This document shows, piece after piece, positions 34,258 to 42,602 of a stretch of DNA of 64,000 nt. This stretch comes from Sphingobacteriales bacterium (GTDB lineage: Bacteria; Bacteroidota; Bacteroidia; Chitinophagales; JADIYW01), in the NCBI GenBank assembly GCA_016721245.1, contig JADKIQ010000004.1, positions 186,001 through 250,000 on the forward strand, given 5' to 3'. Position 1 is the first letter of the stretch. The number at the start of each line of letters is the position of its first letter. The notes under the pieces are model-generated. The model was given only the letters and a program-made list of their open reading frames with translations. It was not told where the DNA came from and did no database searches. The position numbers and the translations under genes are program-made.

Positions 34258-35458
34258 ATGAAATTAAAATATCTACTTCAGTTGCTGATGCTTGGCATTA
34301 TCTCACTTTATTCAAATACACTCATTGCAGGTAAATTAAAAGATACTCCCGGTAAAGTTACTGTCTTTACAGAGGATGGTCAGAAATTTACGATGTATGC
34401 CAATGGTATTAAAATAAATTCGGTGACAGCTGCTCTGGTGGAAGCGAAAGACATCAAAGGCCTCACTGTAAAAATTAATGTGGTGTTTGAAAATCCTGCA
34501 TTGGCACCTGTAGCCAAAACGATTACACGTTTAGCAAAAGACTGCTCATATGCCATCAGTAAAAACAGTAAAGGCGTTTACGAAATAAATATGAAAACAG
34601 CCGGCACCCTGGGGAATGCTCCGACTACAACAAACACTGCAAAAGCAGACAGCATAGTAGATGCCGTAGTTTCAAAAGTTGATAGTGTCAGCAAACAACC
34701 GGTCATTACAAAGCCTTCTGGCACGACTACACTTGCACAGACAGATGCATCGAAATCGCAGGTAATGGTGAATGGCCGTCCGGCAGATGCTTCCGTAAAA
34801 GTGGATAATTCCACCGGAAAAGTAACGCTGGGTGCCACGAATGATAAAGGCGAGGGCGCGAAGATTACCATAGATCCCAATAAACTGGGAGATATTAAAA
34901 AAGGAACCGGGTTTCATGAACCTGAATTGAAATTAGGCGGTAAAACGACGGATGAATTTTCAAATGACATGGATAAAGGTGGCAATGAACTTGGAAATTC
35001 AATTAGCAATGATTTGTCTGAATTATCTCCGAAAGAGAAAACAAGTGATGCAACTGAAACAAACAACAGCACGTTAAGAACAGCCAATACGGTACCCCAG
35101 CAAATGACGGATATGCAAAAAGAGACACAGGATGCAGCAGCAGCGGCGATAGAAAGAGCAGCGAATCCAAAAGCAGTATTGCCGGGTACCTTCACATTTA
35201 CCTCAGAAGATGGCGATAAGTTTACCTTGTTTATTGCCAACAAGCAACAAAATACCACGCCGCAACCATCAGTTGTGGTAAATAATGTGTTGCTGACCAG
35301 CATACCTGTAAAAATTGTATTTTCCGACAGCACAATTCCTCAGCTGGAGAAAAAATTATTCCACATGGGAAAGGATTGTGAATACAGCATCAAAAAATAA
35401 GAAAGGAGAATATACACTAAAAGCAAAGAGTGTTAGTGGTTCTGTTACCGCTGAGTAA
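34258..35458 (+). CDS. Exported protein with two EDG-KF domains, 3' end frameshifted
   Basis: The uninterrupted frame stops at 35400 (380 residues). If one A of the A6 run 35392-35397 is removed, it reads on to a TAA at 35456-35458 and adds the tail NKKGEYTLKAKSVSGSVTAE, which matches the end of the protein's own first domain (SKNSKGVYEINMKTAG). So the natural protein is about 399 residues. It has a signal peptide (about 1-24), an N-terminal domain (VTVFTEDGQKFTMYANG to DCSYAISKN), a long Ser/Thr/Ala-rich linker and a C-terminal second copy (FTFTSEDGDKFTLFIANK to DCEYSIK). Both are related to the domain at 8665. Function unknown. Confidence 0.7.
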
Positions 35459-36008
35459 TTATAGCTTGCTGCAAAATATAAACAGCGGTATTCTGTGTTT
35501 CAGTTTCCGGCAGTTTATATTTATCAATGTCGTAATCTCTTACGAAATGATTTCTTTCCAGTAATTGTATGGATTTGATATTGTCTTTTACAGGTAAGGC
35601 TTCAATCGTTTTTACGTTCATTTCAGAAAAAGCGTATTGAATAACGCGCTGCATAGCTTCATGCATGACGCCTTTGCCGTAATAATCGGGATGCATTTCA
35701 TAGCCTATTTCCGCTTTGTCTGCTTCGGGAACAATATTCCAGTAACAAATACTGCCCAGCATTTGCGGGTGTTCTTTAAATTGGATAACCCATTCTATAC
35801 ATTCATTTGCTAAGGTTTCCGCGGCAATTCTACGTATGCGGTTTTCTGCTTCCTCATGCGTCATTTCTGCCTTGCGTTCTAAAAAGCGGTTTACGCGAGC
35901 ATGGCTTCTTATGGCACTCAATGCGTCAGCATCTTCATGTTTTGCAGCGCGAAGCACTAAACGTTCGGTATATAAAACAGGAAATGGTGTAAAATTCAGC
36001 GTTAACAT
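35445..36008 (-). CDS. GNAT N-acetyltransferase, RimJ/RimL type
   Basis: 187 residues. It has the acetyl-CoA fold: start TERLVLRAAKHEDADALSAI, then SICYWNIVPEADKAEIGYEMHPDYYGKGVMHEA (the acetyl-CoA-binding loop region) and NIKSIQLLERNHFVRDYDID. Similar proteins acetylate ribosomal protein N-termini or small amines; the substrate here is unknown. It follows the lipoprotein gene by 18 bases and converges with the repaired 34258 gene, overlapping its 3' end by 14 bases. Confidence 0.88.
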   Translation of the reverse strand: MLTLNFTPFPVLYTERLVLRAAKHEDADALSAIRSHARVNRFLERKAEMTHEEAENRIRRIAAETLANECIEWVIQFKEHPQMLGSICYWNIVPEADKAEIGYEMHPDYYGKGVMHEAMQRVIQYAFSEMNVKTIEALPVKDNIKSIQLLERNHFVRDYDIDKYKLPETETQNTAVYILQQAIITQR

Positions 36009-36026
36009 AGTTAAATGAGATAAAGC

Positions 36027-36593
36027 TTATTCGCGAACATATTCTACGCTTACGCCGTAATCACCAGTAAGTTCTTTCAGGGCGACGGTATAGTTAAATC
36101 TCTTTTCGGACTTTGCATCTTTAAAACTGCCTTTCCAGACATTGTGGTCATAGTCGTCTGTCTCAGGGTTACCAAAACGCAAATTGTAATACTCGTTTAA
36201 GTTGTTCGTCAGTTGGTTTTCCTGTAAGGAATCGTTCAGGAAAATATCAGCGGTAATAATATCGAGCTGATTATCTTCATTAAAGAAATACTGCACATTG
36301 GTATATTCAGAAAATGCAGTGGAATCGGTTGGATAGGAGAATTCATAAAATAAATGATCAGCAGTAGATTCGTATAATCTGGATTTTTCTGTTTTTTTCA
36401 ATTCATCCTGTGTGCAGTTGAAATTCACATCACGTAAAACAGTTTCTTCATTACCGGTAAAGAAATTAGTGAAATAGGGAGAAGGATTTTTAACGGCATC
36501 TCTGTAGCCGTTCTGCTGACAGGAAATAAAAAGGAAACAGGAAAATGCAAAAAGCCAAAAGCTGTATATTCTGTTAAATCGTAGATTGTACAT
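36027..36593 (-). CDS. Hypothetical lipoprotein
   Basis: 188 residues. The N-terminus has a basic start, a hydrophobic stretch and the lipobox LFISC (cysteine near residue 25), so it is a lipoprotein. The rest is acidic and Tyr/Asn-rich with no family I recognise. Its start codon overlaps the end of merR by one base, so translation is probably coupled. Confidence 0.7.
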   Translation of the reverse strand: MYNLRFNRIYSFWLFAFSCFLFISCQQNGYRDAVKNPSPYFTNFFTGNEETVLRDVNFNCTQDELKKTEKSRLYESTADHLFYEFSYPTDSTAFSEYTNVQYFFNEDNQLDIITADIFLNDSLQENQLTNNLNEYYNLRFGNPETDDYDHNVWKGSFKDAKSEKRFNYTVALKELTGDYGVSVEYVRE

Positions 36594-36940
36594 TATAATT
36601 CGTTATACATGGTTTCTAAAAACTTACGGATATTCTTCAGGTGCGATACAATTTCTGCGTTGTTGCCTGTTTTATTTTCTCCGCTGGCAGTGCCTTCTTT
36701 TAATTTCTTTTTTGCACCGTCTAAGGTATATCCTTTTTCTTTCACCAGATGATAAATCAATCGGAAGTTTTCGATATCTTTTTTAGAATACAATCGGTTG
36801 CCTTTAGTTGTTTTTCTCGGCTTCAGGATTTCAAATTCCGTTTCCCAGAAACGAATCAGGGAAGCAGCCACATTAAACTGTTTTGCCACTTCACTGATGG
36901 TAAAGTACATTTTTTCTATTTCTTTTTCTTTGTAAGGCAT
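36593..36940 (-). CDS. MerR-family transcriptional regulator
   Basis: 115 residues. A clear MerR-type winged helix: FTISEVAKQFNVAASLIRFWETEFEILKPRKT and NRLYSKKDIENFRLIYHLV. The C-terminal ligand domain of classical MerR proteins is short or absent, so it may act without a metal or drug ligand. Bacteroidota commonly have this small MerR next to an M23 peptidase and alaS. It lies 123 bases behind the M23 gene and overlaps the next gene by one base. Confidence 0.88.
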   Translation of the reverse strand: MPYKEKEIEKMYFTISEVAKQFNVAASLIRFWETEFEILKPRKTTKGNRLYSKKDIENFRLIYHLVKEKGYTLDGAKKKLKEGTASGENKTGNNAEIVSHLKNIRKFLETMYNEL

Positions 36941-37063
36941 GTTTAAAATTTAGTAATGAAGTAATTTAGTAATGAATTAATTGCTCAGTACCAGTTATCA
37001 TTTTACAGTTGATTTCTTTTGCATTGATACATTATTGAATTATTTCATTATTACATTGTCAAA

Positions 37064-38035
37064 TTAATCAAACGCCTGATTACTTTGTTCAGCAATCTTA
37101 AGCATCTGATCGTATTGTTCCGGTGTTAAATCATTAAAGAAATAATTTACCGGGTCAATTTTTGTACCGTTTTTCCAAACCTCATAATGGCAATGCGGAC
37201 CGGTACTTTTTCCGGTACTGCCCACCAATGCAATAGTTTGTCCGCGTTTTACTTTTGTACCTGCACGCACCAGCACTTTACTGTTGTGTCCGTACAGTGT
37301 TTCATAACCATAGCCGTGTTTAATCAGTACTTTGTTGCCGTATCCATCACCCTGCGGTCCTGCAATTTCCACCACACCATCTCCGGTGGCATATACAGGA
37401 GTGCCTGTTTCTGCGGTGAAATCCAAACCGGTATGCATTCTCGGCGTTTTATAAACCGGGTCGATACGCATACCAAAGCCGGAAGCAATTCGTTTTAAAT
37501 CCTTATTGGAAACCGGCTGAATAGCAGGAATACTGGCCAGCATTTCTTCCTTATTTTTAATCATCTTTGCCAGCTCATCATAAGACTTGGATTGTACATA
37601 GGTTCTTTTTTCAATGCTTTCCAGTTTCTCCAGGGTAGCGGAAATGATTTCAGATTCCGGCAAATCTTTCAGTTGCGCATAAATCTTGGATTTATTGATA
37701 CCGCCGTTTCTGAGATTATCCGGTAATGGATCTGATTCAAAAATCACGCGGTAGATATTGTCATCGCGGTCGCCCATATCTTCCAATACTTTCGATAAGG
37801 CACCGATACGTTTGTCCAGAATCTCATATTTTTCCTGCATTTGCTTCAGCTGTATCTTTTCCGATTTTACATCCGGATTATCAAAAAAGCTGTAACCCAA
37901 CACCATGGCAAGGAAGCCAAAGAAAAAGGCAGAAGTAAAGAATCCGGTGACACGCAAAATACGCTGACCAATACTGAGCTTGTACTTCTCGTATTTTAAG
38001 GTGTTCGGATTGTAATAATATTTTTCCTTTTGCAT
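37064..38035 (-). CDS. M23-family metallopeptidase, membrane-anchored (cell-wall remodelling)
   Basis: 323 residues. A transmembrane helix (about 29-51: VTGFFTSAFFFGFLAMVLGY) is followed by a coiled coil (about 56-90) and the LytM/M23 domain (about 190-305). Zinc ligands are visible in RMHTGLDF (His), YGHNSKV (His) and GPHCHYEVW (HxH), with the usual DPVNYF end. It cuts peptidoglycan cross-links or acts on a partner from the inner membrane's outer face. In Bacteroidota it is often divergent from alaS; here about 4.5 kb separates them. Confidence 0.9.
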   Translation of the reverse strand: MQKEKYYYNPNTLKYEKYKLSIGQRILRVTGFFTSAFFFGFLAMVLGYSFFDNPDVKSEKIQLKQMQEKYEILDKRIGALSKVLEDMGDRDDNIYRVIFESDPLPDNLRNGGINKSKIYAQLKDLPESEIISATLEKLESIEKRTYVQSKSYDELAKMIKNKEEMLASIPAIQPVSNKDLKRIASGFGMRIDPVYKTPRMHTGLDFTAETGTPVYATGDGVVEIAGPQGDGYGNKVLIKHGYGYETLYGHNSKVLVRAGTKVKRGQTIALVGSTGKSTGPHCHYEVWKNGTKIDPVNYFFNDLTPEQYDQMLKIAEQSNQAFD

Positions 38036-38048
38036 GATGTTAGCACTC

Positions 38049-38080
38049 CAAATTTAGCATTAATCCAATACTTTTCCAAA
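38049..38080 (-). promoter_or_regulatory. Promoter of the M23-MerR operon
   Basis: On the minus strand: TTTG (38077-38080), a 20-base spacer and TAAATTTG (38049-38056). The start codon follows after only 13 bases. Confidence 0.55.
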
Positions 38081-38274
38081 ATTGATTTAAAACCCTGAAA
38101 ATCAGTAGTGGTTGTGGATTTAAAATTTTATAGCTTTTTAAAAGGACCTTCGATAAGATAAATTTAGCTTTTGCAGTTGCGTTTCATCAAGAAACTTCTA
38201 AGAAGTAAAACTGCGGACTCAGTTTAACACAAAAGGACATTTTTATATTGCAGGTCTTTTTTTACCTTAGCAAT

Positions 38275-38673
38275 ATGGAAACGATACCAACAGCATTGCA
38301 GATTGTGCAACAATATTACCAGTATTTCAACGAACGAAACTGGCAGGGCATGCTCTCCTTATTGGATGAATACATCCGCCATGAACCGAACCAGGGTGAA
38401 CCGAGAATTGGCAAACAGCTATTCACGGAGTTTCTGAAAGGAATGGATGATGCCTACGAGGAAACCCTGACGGATATGCTTATCTTCTCAGAACCCTCCG
38501 GCAGCAGGTTTGCCGCAGAGTTTGTGGTCAACGGTATCTACAAAAAAGGAGAGTCGGGTTTTCCGGAAGCACACGGACAGTCCTATCTATTGCCGGCTGC
38601 TGCTTTTCTGGAAGTTAAAGACGGCAAAATAACGCGCGTTAGTACTTATTACAACCTGGAATTATGGATAAAG
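38275..38673 (+). CDS. NTF2/SnoaL-like small protein (start and end of a three-gene operon unit)
   Basis: Read from the ATG at 38275 to the stop at 38683-38685 (136 residues); the TTG at 38248 adds nine residues with no RBS. The pattern ALQIVQQYYQYFNERNWQGMLSLLDEYIRHEPNQ followed by FLEVKDGKITRVSTYYNLEL is that of the NTF2/ketosteroid isomerase fold (SnoaL-like), a cone-shaped pocket protein. Catalytic residues cannot be read. Its end overlaps the GNAT gene by 22 bases. Note: I give the end coordinate as the stop region at 38685 in the operon finding; the CDS includes it. Confidence 0.7.
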
Positions 38674-39275
38674 TTGGTGTCATAAACACGCTGAGATATG
38701 TAGTGAAAAAAGGAGCTGCTATCCTTTCGGCAGTGGATGATTTCGCGGGGGTACGCATGCGCGTCTTTCACGAATTTCCTTACTTGTATGAAGGTACGCT
38801 GGAGCATGAAAGAGAGTACCTGCAAACCTATTGCAAGGCAGCAAATGCCTTTTTGTTTGCCGTTTATGACGGAGAAAAAATGATAGGTGCCACCACCTGT
38901 ATTCCGCTGAAAGATGAAGTGGAAGAGGTGCGGCAGCCTTTTCTGGATGCAGGTATGGACATTGATACCCTTTTTTACTTTGGGGAGAGTGTGTTGCTGC
39001 CGGAATACAGAGGGCTGGGATTAGGTCATCGTTTTTTCGACGAACGGGAAGCACATGTGCGAAGTTTCGGAACTTATCGCTATATGGCCTTTTGTGCGGT
39101 CAACCGGGAAGCCAATCATCCCTTAAAACCTGATGATTACAGACCCAACGATGCCTTCTGGAAAAAACGCGGTTACCGGAAAAACCCGGACCTGATCTGT
39201 AGCATGAGCTGGTTAGATATCGGTGAGACAGCCAAAACGAAAAAATCACTTACCTTCTGGATGAAAGCATTATGA
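38664..39275 (+). CDS. GNAT N-acetyltransferase
   Basis: 203 residues. The acetyl-CoA-binding signature LPEYRGLGLGHRFFDERE is clear, preceded by FLFAVYDGEKMIGATTCIPL and followed by FCAVNREANHPLKP and AFWKKRGYRK. It overlaps the NTF2-like gene by 22 bases and the nitrilase-like gene by 4 (ATGA). A GNAT fused or linked to a carbon-nitrogen hydrolase recurs in many bacteria, so the two proteins probably act in one pathway. The substrate is unknown. Confidence 0.88.
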   Translation: MDKVGVINTLRYVVKKGAAILSAVDDFAGVRMRVFHEFPYLYEGTLEHEREYLQTYCKAANAFLFAVYDGEKMIGATTCIPLKDEVEEVRQPFLDAGMDIDTLFYFGESVLLPEYRGLGLGHRFFDEREAHVRSFGTYRYMAFCAVNREANHPLKPDDYRPNDAFWKKRGYRKNPDLICSMSWLDIGETAKTKKSLTFWMKAL

Positions 39276-40171
39276 TGATAAAAATTGCGAGCGCACAATA
39301 TCCGATAAGTTATCATTCCTCCCTGGAAGACTGGAAAACCCATACGGAAAAATGGATAGCGCAGGCGGTGGAGCAACAAGCCGGTATACTTGTATTTCCT
39401 GAATACGGCGCGATGGAACTGGTCAGTATTTTCCCTAAAGAAATACAGCAGGATTTACAAGAACAATTGGAACAGCTGCAGACGATTTATCCCGAGGTTT
39501 GCAAATACTACGAGACGATGGCTTCCCGATATAATGTGGTGATTATTGCACCGAGTTTTCCGGTAAAAGAAGGCGCTGTTTTTTACAACCGGGTGAATGT
39601 GTTCAGTGCGAAAGGGCATTGCGGCTATCAGGATAAATTTTTCATGACACGTTTTGAAGATGAAACCTGGCATATTAATTCCGCGCCCAAGGTCTTGACT
39701 GTTTTTAAAACTGGAACGCTGAAATTTGGTATACAAATTTGTTATGATGTAGAATTTGCCATCGGCTCTAAACTCTTGTGCGATGCCGGTGCGGAACTCA
39801 TCCTGGCACCGAGCTGTACGGAAACGATGCGCGGAGCCACGCGGGTGCATATTGGCGCCCGTGCCCGCGCGCTGGAAAACCAATGTTATATGCTCGTATC
39901 ACAAACGGTGGGGCATGCCCTGTGGTCGCCGGCGGTGGATATTAATTACGGGTATGCCGCTGCCTATGCCACCCCCGATCTGGATTTCCCGGAAGAAGGT
40001 ATACTGAAAACAGGTAACCCGCAGGAGGAAAGCTGGTTATACACTAAACTCGATATAGAGAAAATACAAAAAGTGCGCAATGTAGGGCAGGTGCTCAATT
40101 TCCACAGCCATCAAAGCTTGACGTATGGCTTTAAAGAGGAAGGAGTGGAGATAAGAATGGTGGAGTGTTAG
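39272..40171 (+). CDS. Carbon-nitrogen hydrolase (nitrilase superfamily)
   Basis: 299 residues. The Glu-Lys-Cys triad is visible: Glu in VFPEYGAMEL, Lys in YQDKFFMTRFE and Cys in FGIQICYDVEF. The start MMIKIASAQYPISYHS fits the family's first strand. Superfamily members hydrolyse amides or nitriles (amidases, N-carbamoylases). The gene overlaps the GNAT gene by 4 bases (ATGA), a translational coupling. Relatively high G+C. The precise substrate is unknown; the N-acetyl product of the GNAT or a carbamoyl amide are guesses. Confidence 0.9.
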   Translation: MMIKIASAQYPISYHSSLEDWKTHTEKWIAQAVEQQAGILVFPEYGAMELVSIFPKEIQQDLQEQLEQLQTIYPEVCKYYETMASRYNVVIIAPSFPVKEGAVFYNRVNVFSAKGHCGYQDKFFMTRFEDETWHINSAPKVLTVFKTGTLKFGIQICYDVEFAIGSKLLCDAGAELILAPSCTETMRGATRVHIGARARALENQCYMLVSQTVGHALWSPAVDINYGYAAAYATPDLDFPEEGILKTGNPQEESWLYTKLDIEKIQKVRNVGQVLNFHSHQSLTYGFKEEGVEIRMVEC

Positions 40172-40222
40172 GTTTCTTATTACAATAGCGACCCGGTAAC
40201 TAAAACCGTTCCTTAACGAACT

Positions 40223-40374
40223 CTGGCGCAGGTCTTCCGAAGGACGACCTGTGTCTACTAAATCTGGCGGTCTCATGACCGCAAACGTGAAGCAGAATAA
40301 AAACACTAAAGCTAAACTACTTAAAACTTTATTTAATAATATTTATGGAATCGAGCCTGTTTGTGTATCGAACG
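40223..40374 (+). repeat. RAYT-associated repeat, copy 1
   Basis: First unit of a ~152-bp tandem repeat. The 65-base core (40223-40287) has two hairpins: CAGGTC (40229-40234) with GACCTG (40246-40251), 6 bp, one mismatch, 3 bp and a GAA loop; then GCGGTC (40267-40272) with GACCGC (40277-40282). The following ~85 bases are more diverged between copies. Confidence 0.85.
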
Positions 40375-40526
40375 CTGGCGCAGGTCTTCCGTAGGACGAC
40401 CTGTGTCTACTAAATCTGGCGGTCTCATGACCGCAAACGAGAAATAGGATAAAATCCCAAGATTAAACTACTCGAAACATTATTCAATAAAATTTATGGA
40501 ATTTGACCAGTTTATGTATCTCAATT
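40375..40526 (+). repeat. RAYT-associated repeat, copy 2
   Basis: Immediately after copy 1. Its 65-base core (40375-40439) differs from copy 1 at one loop base (GAA to GTA). The downstream part aligns with copy 1 at reduced identity (shared words TAAACTACT, ATTTATGGAAT, GTTTRTGTATC). It ends 13 bases before the transposase start. The remainder of 40172-40539 shows no gene. Confidence 0.85.
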
Positions 40527-40539
40527 ATTAAACATAAAC

Positions 40540-41088
40540 ATGTCAGGTAAATATAAACCAGGCGAAGATGCTATACCACACTTTTTAACTTTTACTGTGA
40601 TAGGATGGATAGATGTATTTTCGAGAGAAACCTATAAAGAAAAGCTGCTGGAAAGTTTACAATATTGTATTGAAGAGAAAGGCCTTGCAGTTCATGCCTG
40701 GGTAATCATGACCAATCATGTACATCTGATAGTGAGTACAAAAAATAATAAAATAGCGGATGTGGTTAGAGATATAAAAAAATATACGAGCCGGCAAATA
40801 ATAGAATTGATTGAACAAAATCCGAAAGAAAGCAGAAAAGAATGGATGCTGAATATATTTTCATTTGCAGGCAAAAGCAACAATAACAATAAAAACTACC
40901 AGTTTTGGAGGCAGGATTACCACCCTGTAGAATTGAATACGAATGAAAAGTTAACACAACGATTAGTATATTTACATGAGAATCCGGTGCGTGCTGGTTT
41001 GGTTTGGGAGGCATATCATTACAAATACAGCAGTGCATTAGATTATTATACGAATGATAAAGGTTTATTGAAAGTTGAATTTTTATGA
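40540..41088 (+). CDS. REP-associated tyrosine transposase (RAYT, Y1/IS200-like)
   Basis: 182 residues, ATG at 40540. The HUH motif is in MTNHVHLIVST (NHVH), the catalytic Tyr probably in IKKYTSRQIIE, and the family C-terminal signatures are FWRQDYHPVEL and YLHENPVRAGLV. All are intact, so the enzyme may be active. RAYTs cut and join single-stranded DNA at REP hairpins and are usually single-copy and vertically kept, unlike IS200. The gene sits between REP-like copies that probably serve as its substrates. Confidence 0.92.
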   Translation: MSGKYKPGEDAIPHFLTFTVIGWIDVFSRETYKEKLLESLQYCIEEKGLAVHAWVIMTNHVHLIVSTKNNKIADVVRDIKKYTSRQIIELIEQNPKESRKEWMLNIFSFAGKSNNNNKNYQFWRQDYHPVELNTNEKLTQRLVYLHENPVRAGLVWEAYHYKYSSALDYYTNDKGLLKVEFL

Positions 41089-41112
41089 TCTTATATTGGG
41101 CATTTGTGGAAT

Positions 41113-41171
41113 GCGGTCAGAGACCGCCAAAATCATTAGACACGAGTGATCCTGCGGAACACTCGCGCCAG
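41113..41171 (-). repeat. RAYT-associated repeat, copy 3, inverted, with covarying hairpin
   Basis: It matches the core in reverse orientation. Hairpin A is GCGGTC-AGA-GACCGC (41113-41127). Hairpin B has stem CGAGTG (41143-41148) with CACTCG (41160-41165), the 1x1 mismatch and the inner TCC/GGA pairs. The stem bases differ from copies 1 and 2 on both sides, so pairing is kept by compensatory changes. Confidence 0.8.
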
Positions 41172-41176
41172 AATAG

Positions 41177-41250
41177 TGCCAGAATAGTATCTTCCTAAGG
41201 AAGACCTGTGTCTTCAAAATCAAGCGGTCTCACGAATACAATCGAGAAGA
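41177..41250 (+). repeat. RAYT-associated repeat, copy 4, decayed
   Basis: Direct orientation. TCTTCC-TAA-GGAAGA (41189-41203 or so) replaces hairpin B; the second hairpin (GCGGTCTCACGAATAC) has lost its complementary side. The 85-base tail also aligns with those of copies 1 and 2 (GGTAAAAATCCC and AAATTTTATTT). The stretch to 41345 has no gene. Confidence 0.65.
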
Positions 41251-41345
41251 AAGGTAAAAATCCCCAACACAAACTGCCTGAAATTTTATTTTTACTATTG
41301 CTTTTGTCATAAAATGCGCTAGTGCCAGAGTAGATATTAATGTTA

Positions 41346-42307
41346 TTAAAATGGACTATTCTTAAATTTATTAACTACATATGCTGTTTCAATTGTAACA
41401 TTACCATTATTTCCAATCCAAGGCCCCATTAACCAAAGTACCTCCATAATCTTGTATTCTAAAAGTTTTATAGAAATATCGCTGTGATTTACTTCTTTAA
41501 GTTTGTCCTTGTCGTTAGTCGTTACTAGAAAAGTAAACATTAATTTTTGCGGGCTATCTTCCTTAACTATTGAAATAGATTGTATCTCATTAGACTGAAT
41601 ATTTAATGACACATTAAAATCATTTTGGAGGTATGTATCCCAAATATCTAACGGAACTTCCATTAAGTTTACATAAATATCATTGCTTAAAATATACCCC
41701 TCAATGGGCATTGTGTTAGAGGTGTCTTTTCGTTTAGGATAATGTAATATATACCATTCTTGGGTATTGTCATTTTGCATTATTGCAGCAGATTCAAAAT
41801 AGGTGGATTCACTTTCTCTTTTCAGATATTTTTTAGTTTCAAAATCATAAACATATAATTCTTTCTTAGCTTTCCAGTCAAATATCTTCCATATCCCAGT
41901 TGGCACACCCTTATTATAGTTTCCCGTTTTAATCAAGCCTCCTTTGTCATTGTAAAATGCCCAATTTCCATTTTTATAACCATTCTCAAACATTCCTTCA
42001 AATTTCTTCGACCCGTTAGAATTGTAAAATTTGACTTCACCGTTCATTATCCCATTACTGTAATTAAATACTCGAATTAAGGTGCCCTTTTTACTCCATG
42101 TTTTCCAGATGCCATCCTTGTTGCCGTTAATAAATTTACCTTCTTCTATGGTTTTTTTATTGCAAATTCTTTTATAATTCCCATTTAAAGTTGGTTCTGT
42201 TTGTTCAAAATAATCTTCACATTTACAATGTTGTAAGGAATAATAGTTTGTGAATAATCTAATTGGTAGAATACAACTGTAAGTATTAAAGTAATAAAGG
42301 ACTTCAT
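41346..42307 (-). CDS. Exported MORN-repeat protein (YwqK-like), probably frameshifted near its start
   Basis: The main frame (41346-42326) carries MORN-type repeats: EEGKFINGNKDGIWKTWSKK, FNYSNGIMNGEVKFYNSNG, FEGMFENGYKNGNWAFYNDKG and TGNYNKGVPTGIWKIFD. Its own 5' end is unlike a start. In the -1/+1 frame an ATG at 42307 opens a good signal peptide (MKSFITLILTVVFYQLDYSQ) that joins the main frame if one base is gained near 42240-42250. I infer a single-base loss there. The full protein would be about 320 residues and secreted. MORN proteins of this kind are called YwqK-like; the second half is unassigned. No toxin gene is visible beside it. Confidence 0.6.
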
Positions 42308-42602
42308 ATGGCTGTTTAATGACCAAATATAATAAATTATATAATAAAATTCGGTTAATTTAGGGTTTGCCAACAGACTTTTTAAAAATTGCTTACTATC
42401 TTCAATAAACCTCTAGTTTTCGGCTGGTGATGATACCAAACCGATAGAATAAAAGGAACAAAGAATTTGCAAGATGTACAAATACAATAAGGCAATTTTG
42501 ATTAGTTATTGTTTATAACCCTAAGCTATTGTGGAATAAATACCATCATTACTTAAAGCAATACATTTTTACATTGATGTTAATTTTTTTTACCTTTGGC
42601 TC
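42308..42602. other. Intergenic region with a decayed REP-like hairpin and the alaS promoter
   Basis: At 42419-42446 TTCGGCTGGTGATGATACCA and following AACCGATA resemble the cphA-downstream hairpin (TATCGGTTGGTG-AAGA-CACCAACCGATA), with mismatches in the stem. The alaS -7 box is at 42591-42598. No gene is seen. Confidence 0.5.
42591..42598 (+). promoter_or_regulatory. -7 box of the alaS promoter, next to the start codon
   Basis: TACCTTTG, a full TAnnTTTG match, ends 4 bases before the first ATG of alaS (42603). A TTG at 42574-42576 is 14 bases upstream, shorter than usual. Either the mRNA is leaderless or the ATG at 42612 is used. Confidence 0.45.

Larger units (their letters stand above)
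40223..41330 (+). mobile_element. RAYT locus: transposase with flanking REP-like repeats
   Basis: A Y1 transposase gene with two direct repeat copies upstream and, downstream, one inverted and one decayed direct copy. This is the arrangement of a REP-associated tyrosine transposase (RAYT) with its own REPs. The boundaries are set by the outermost recognisable repeats and are approximate. Confidence 0.7.

Noticed and set aside
40172..41345. CRISPR array
   Set aside because: Hairpin repeats are few, in both orientations and around a RAYT gene; there are no regular spacers and no cas genes.
41346..42326. YwqK antitoxin of a toxin-antitoxin pair
   Set aside because: MORN repeats alone gave that name in databases; no toxin gene is adjacent and a signal peptide is likely.
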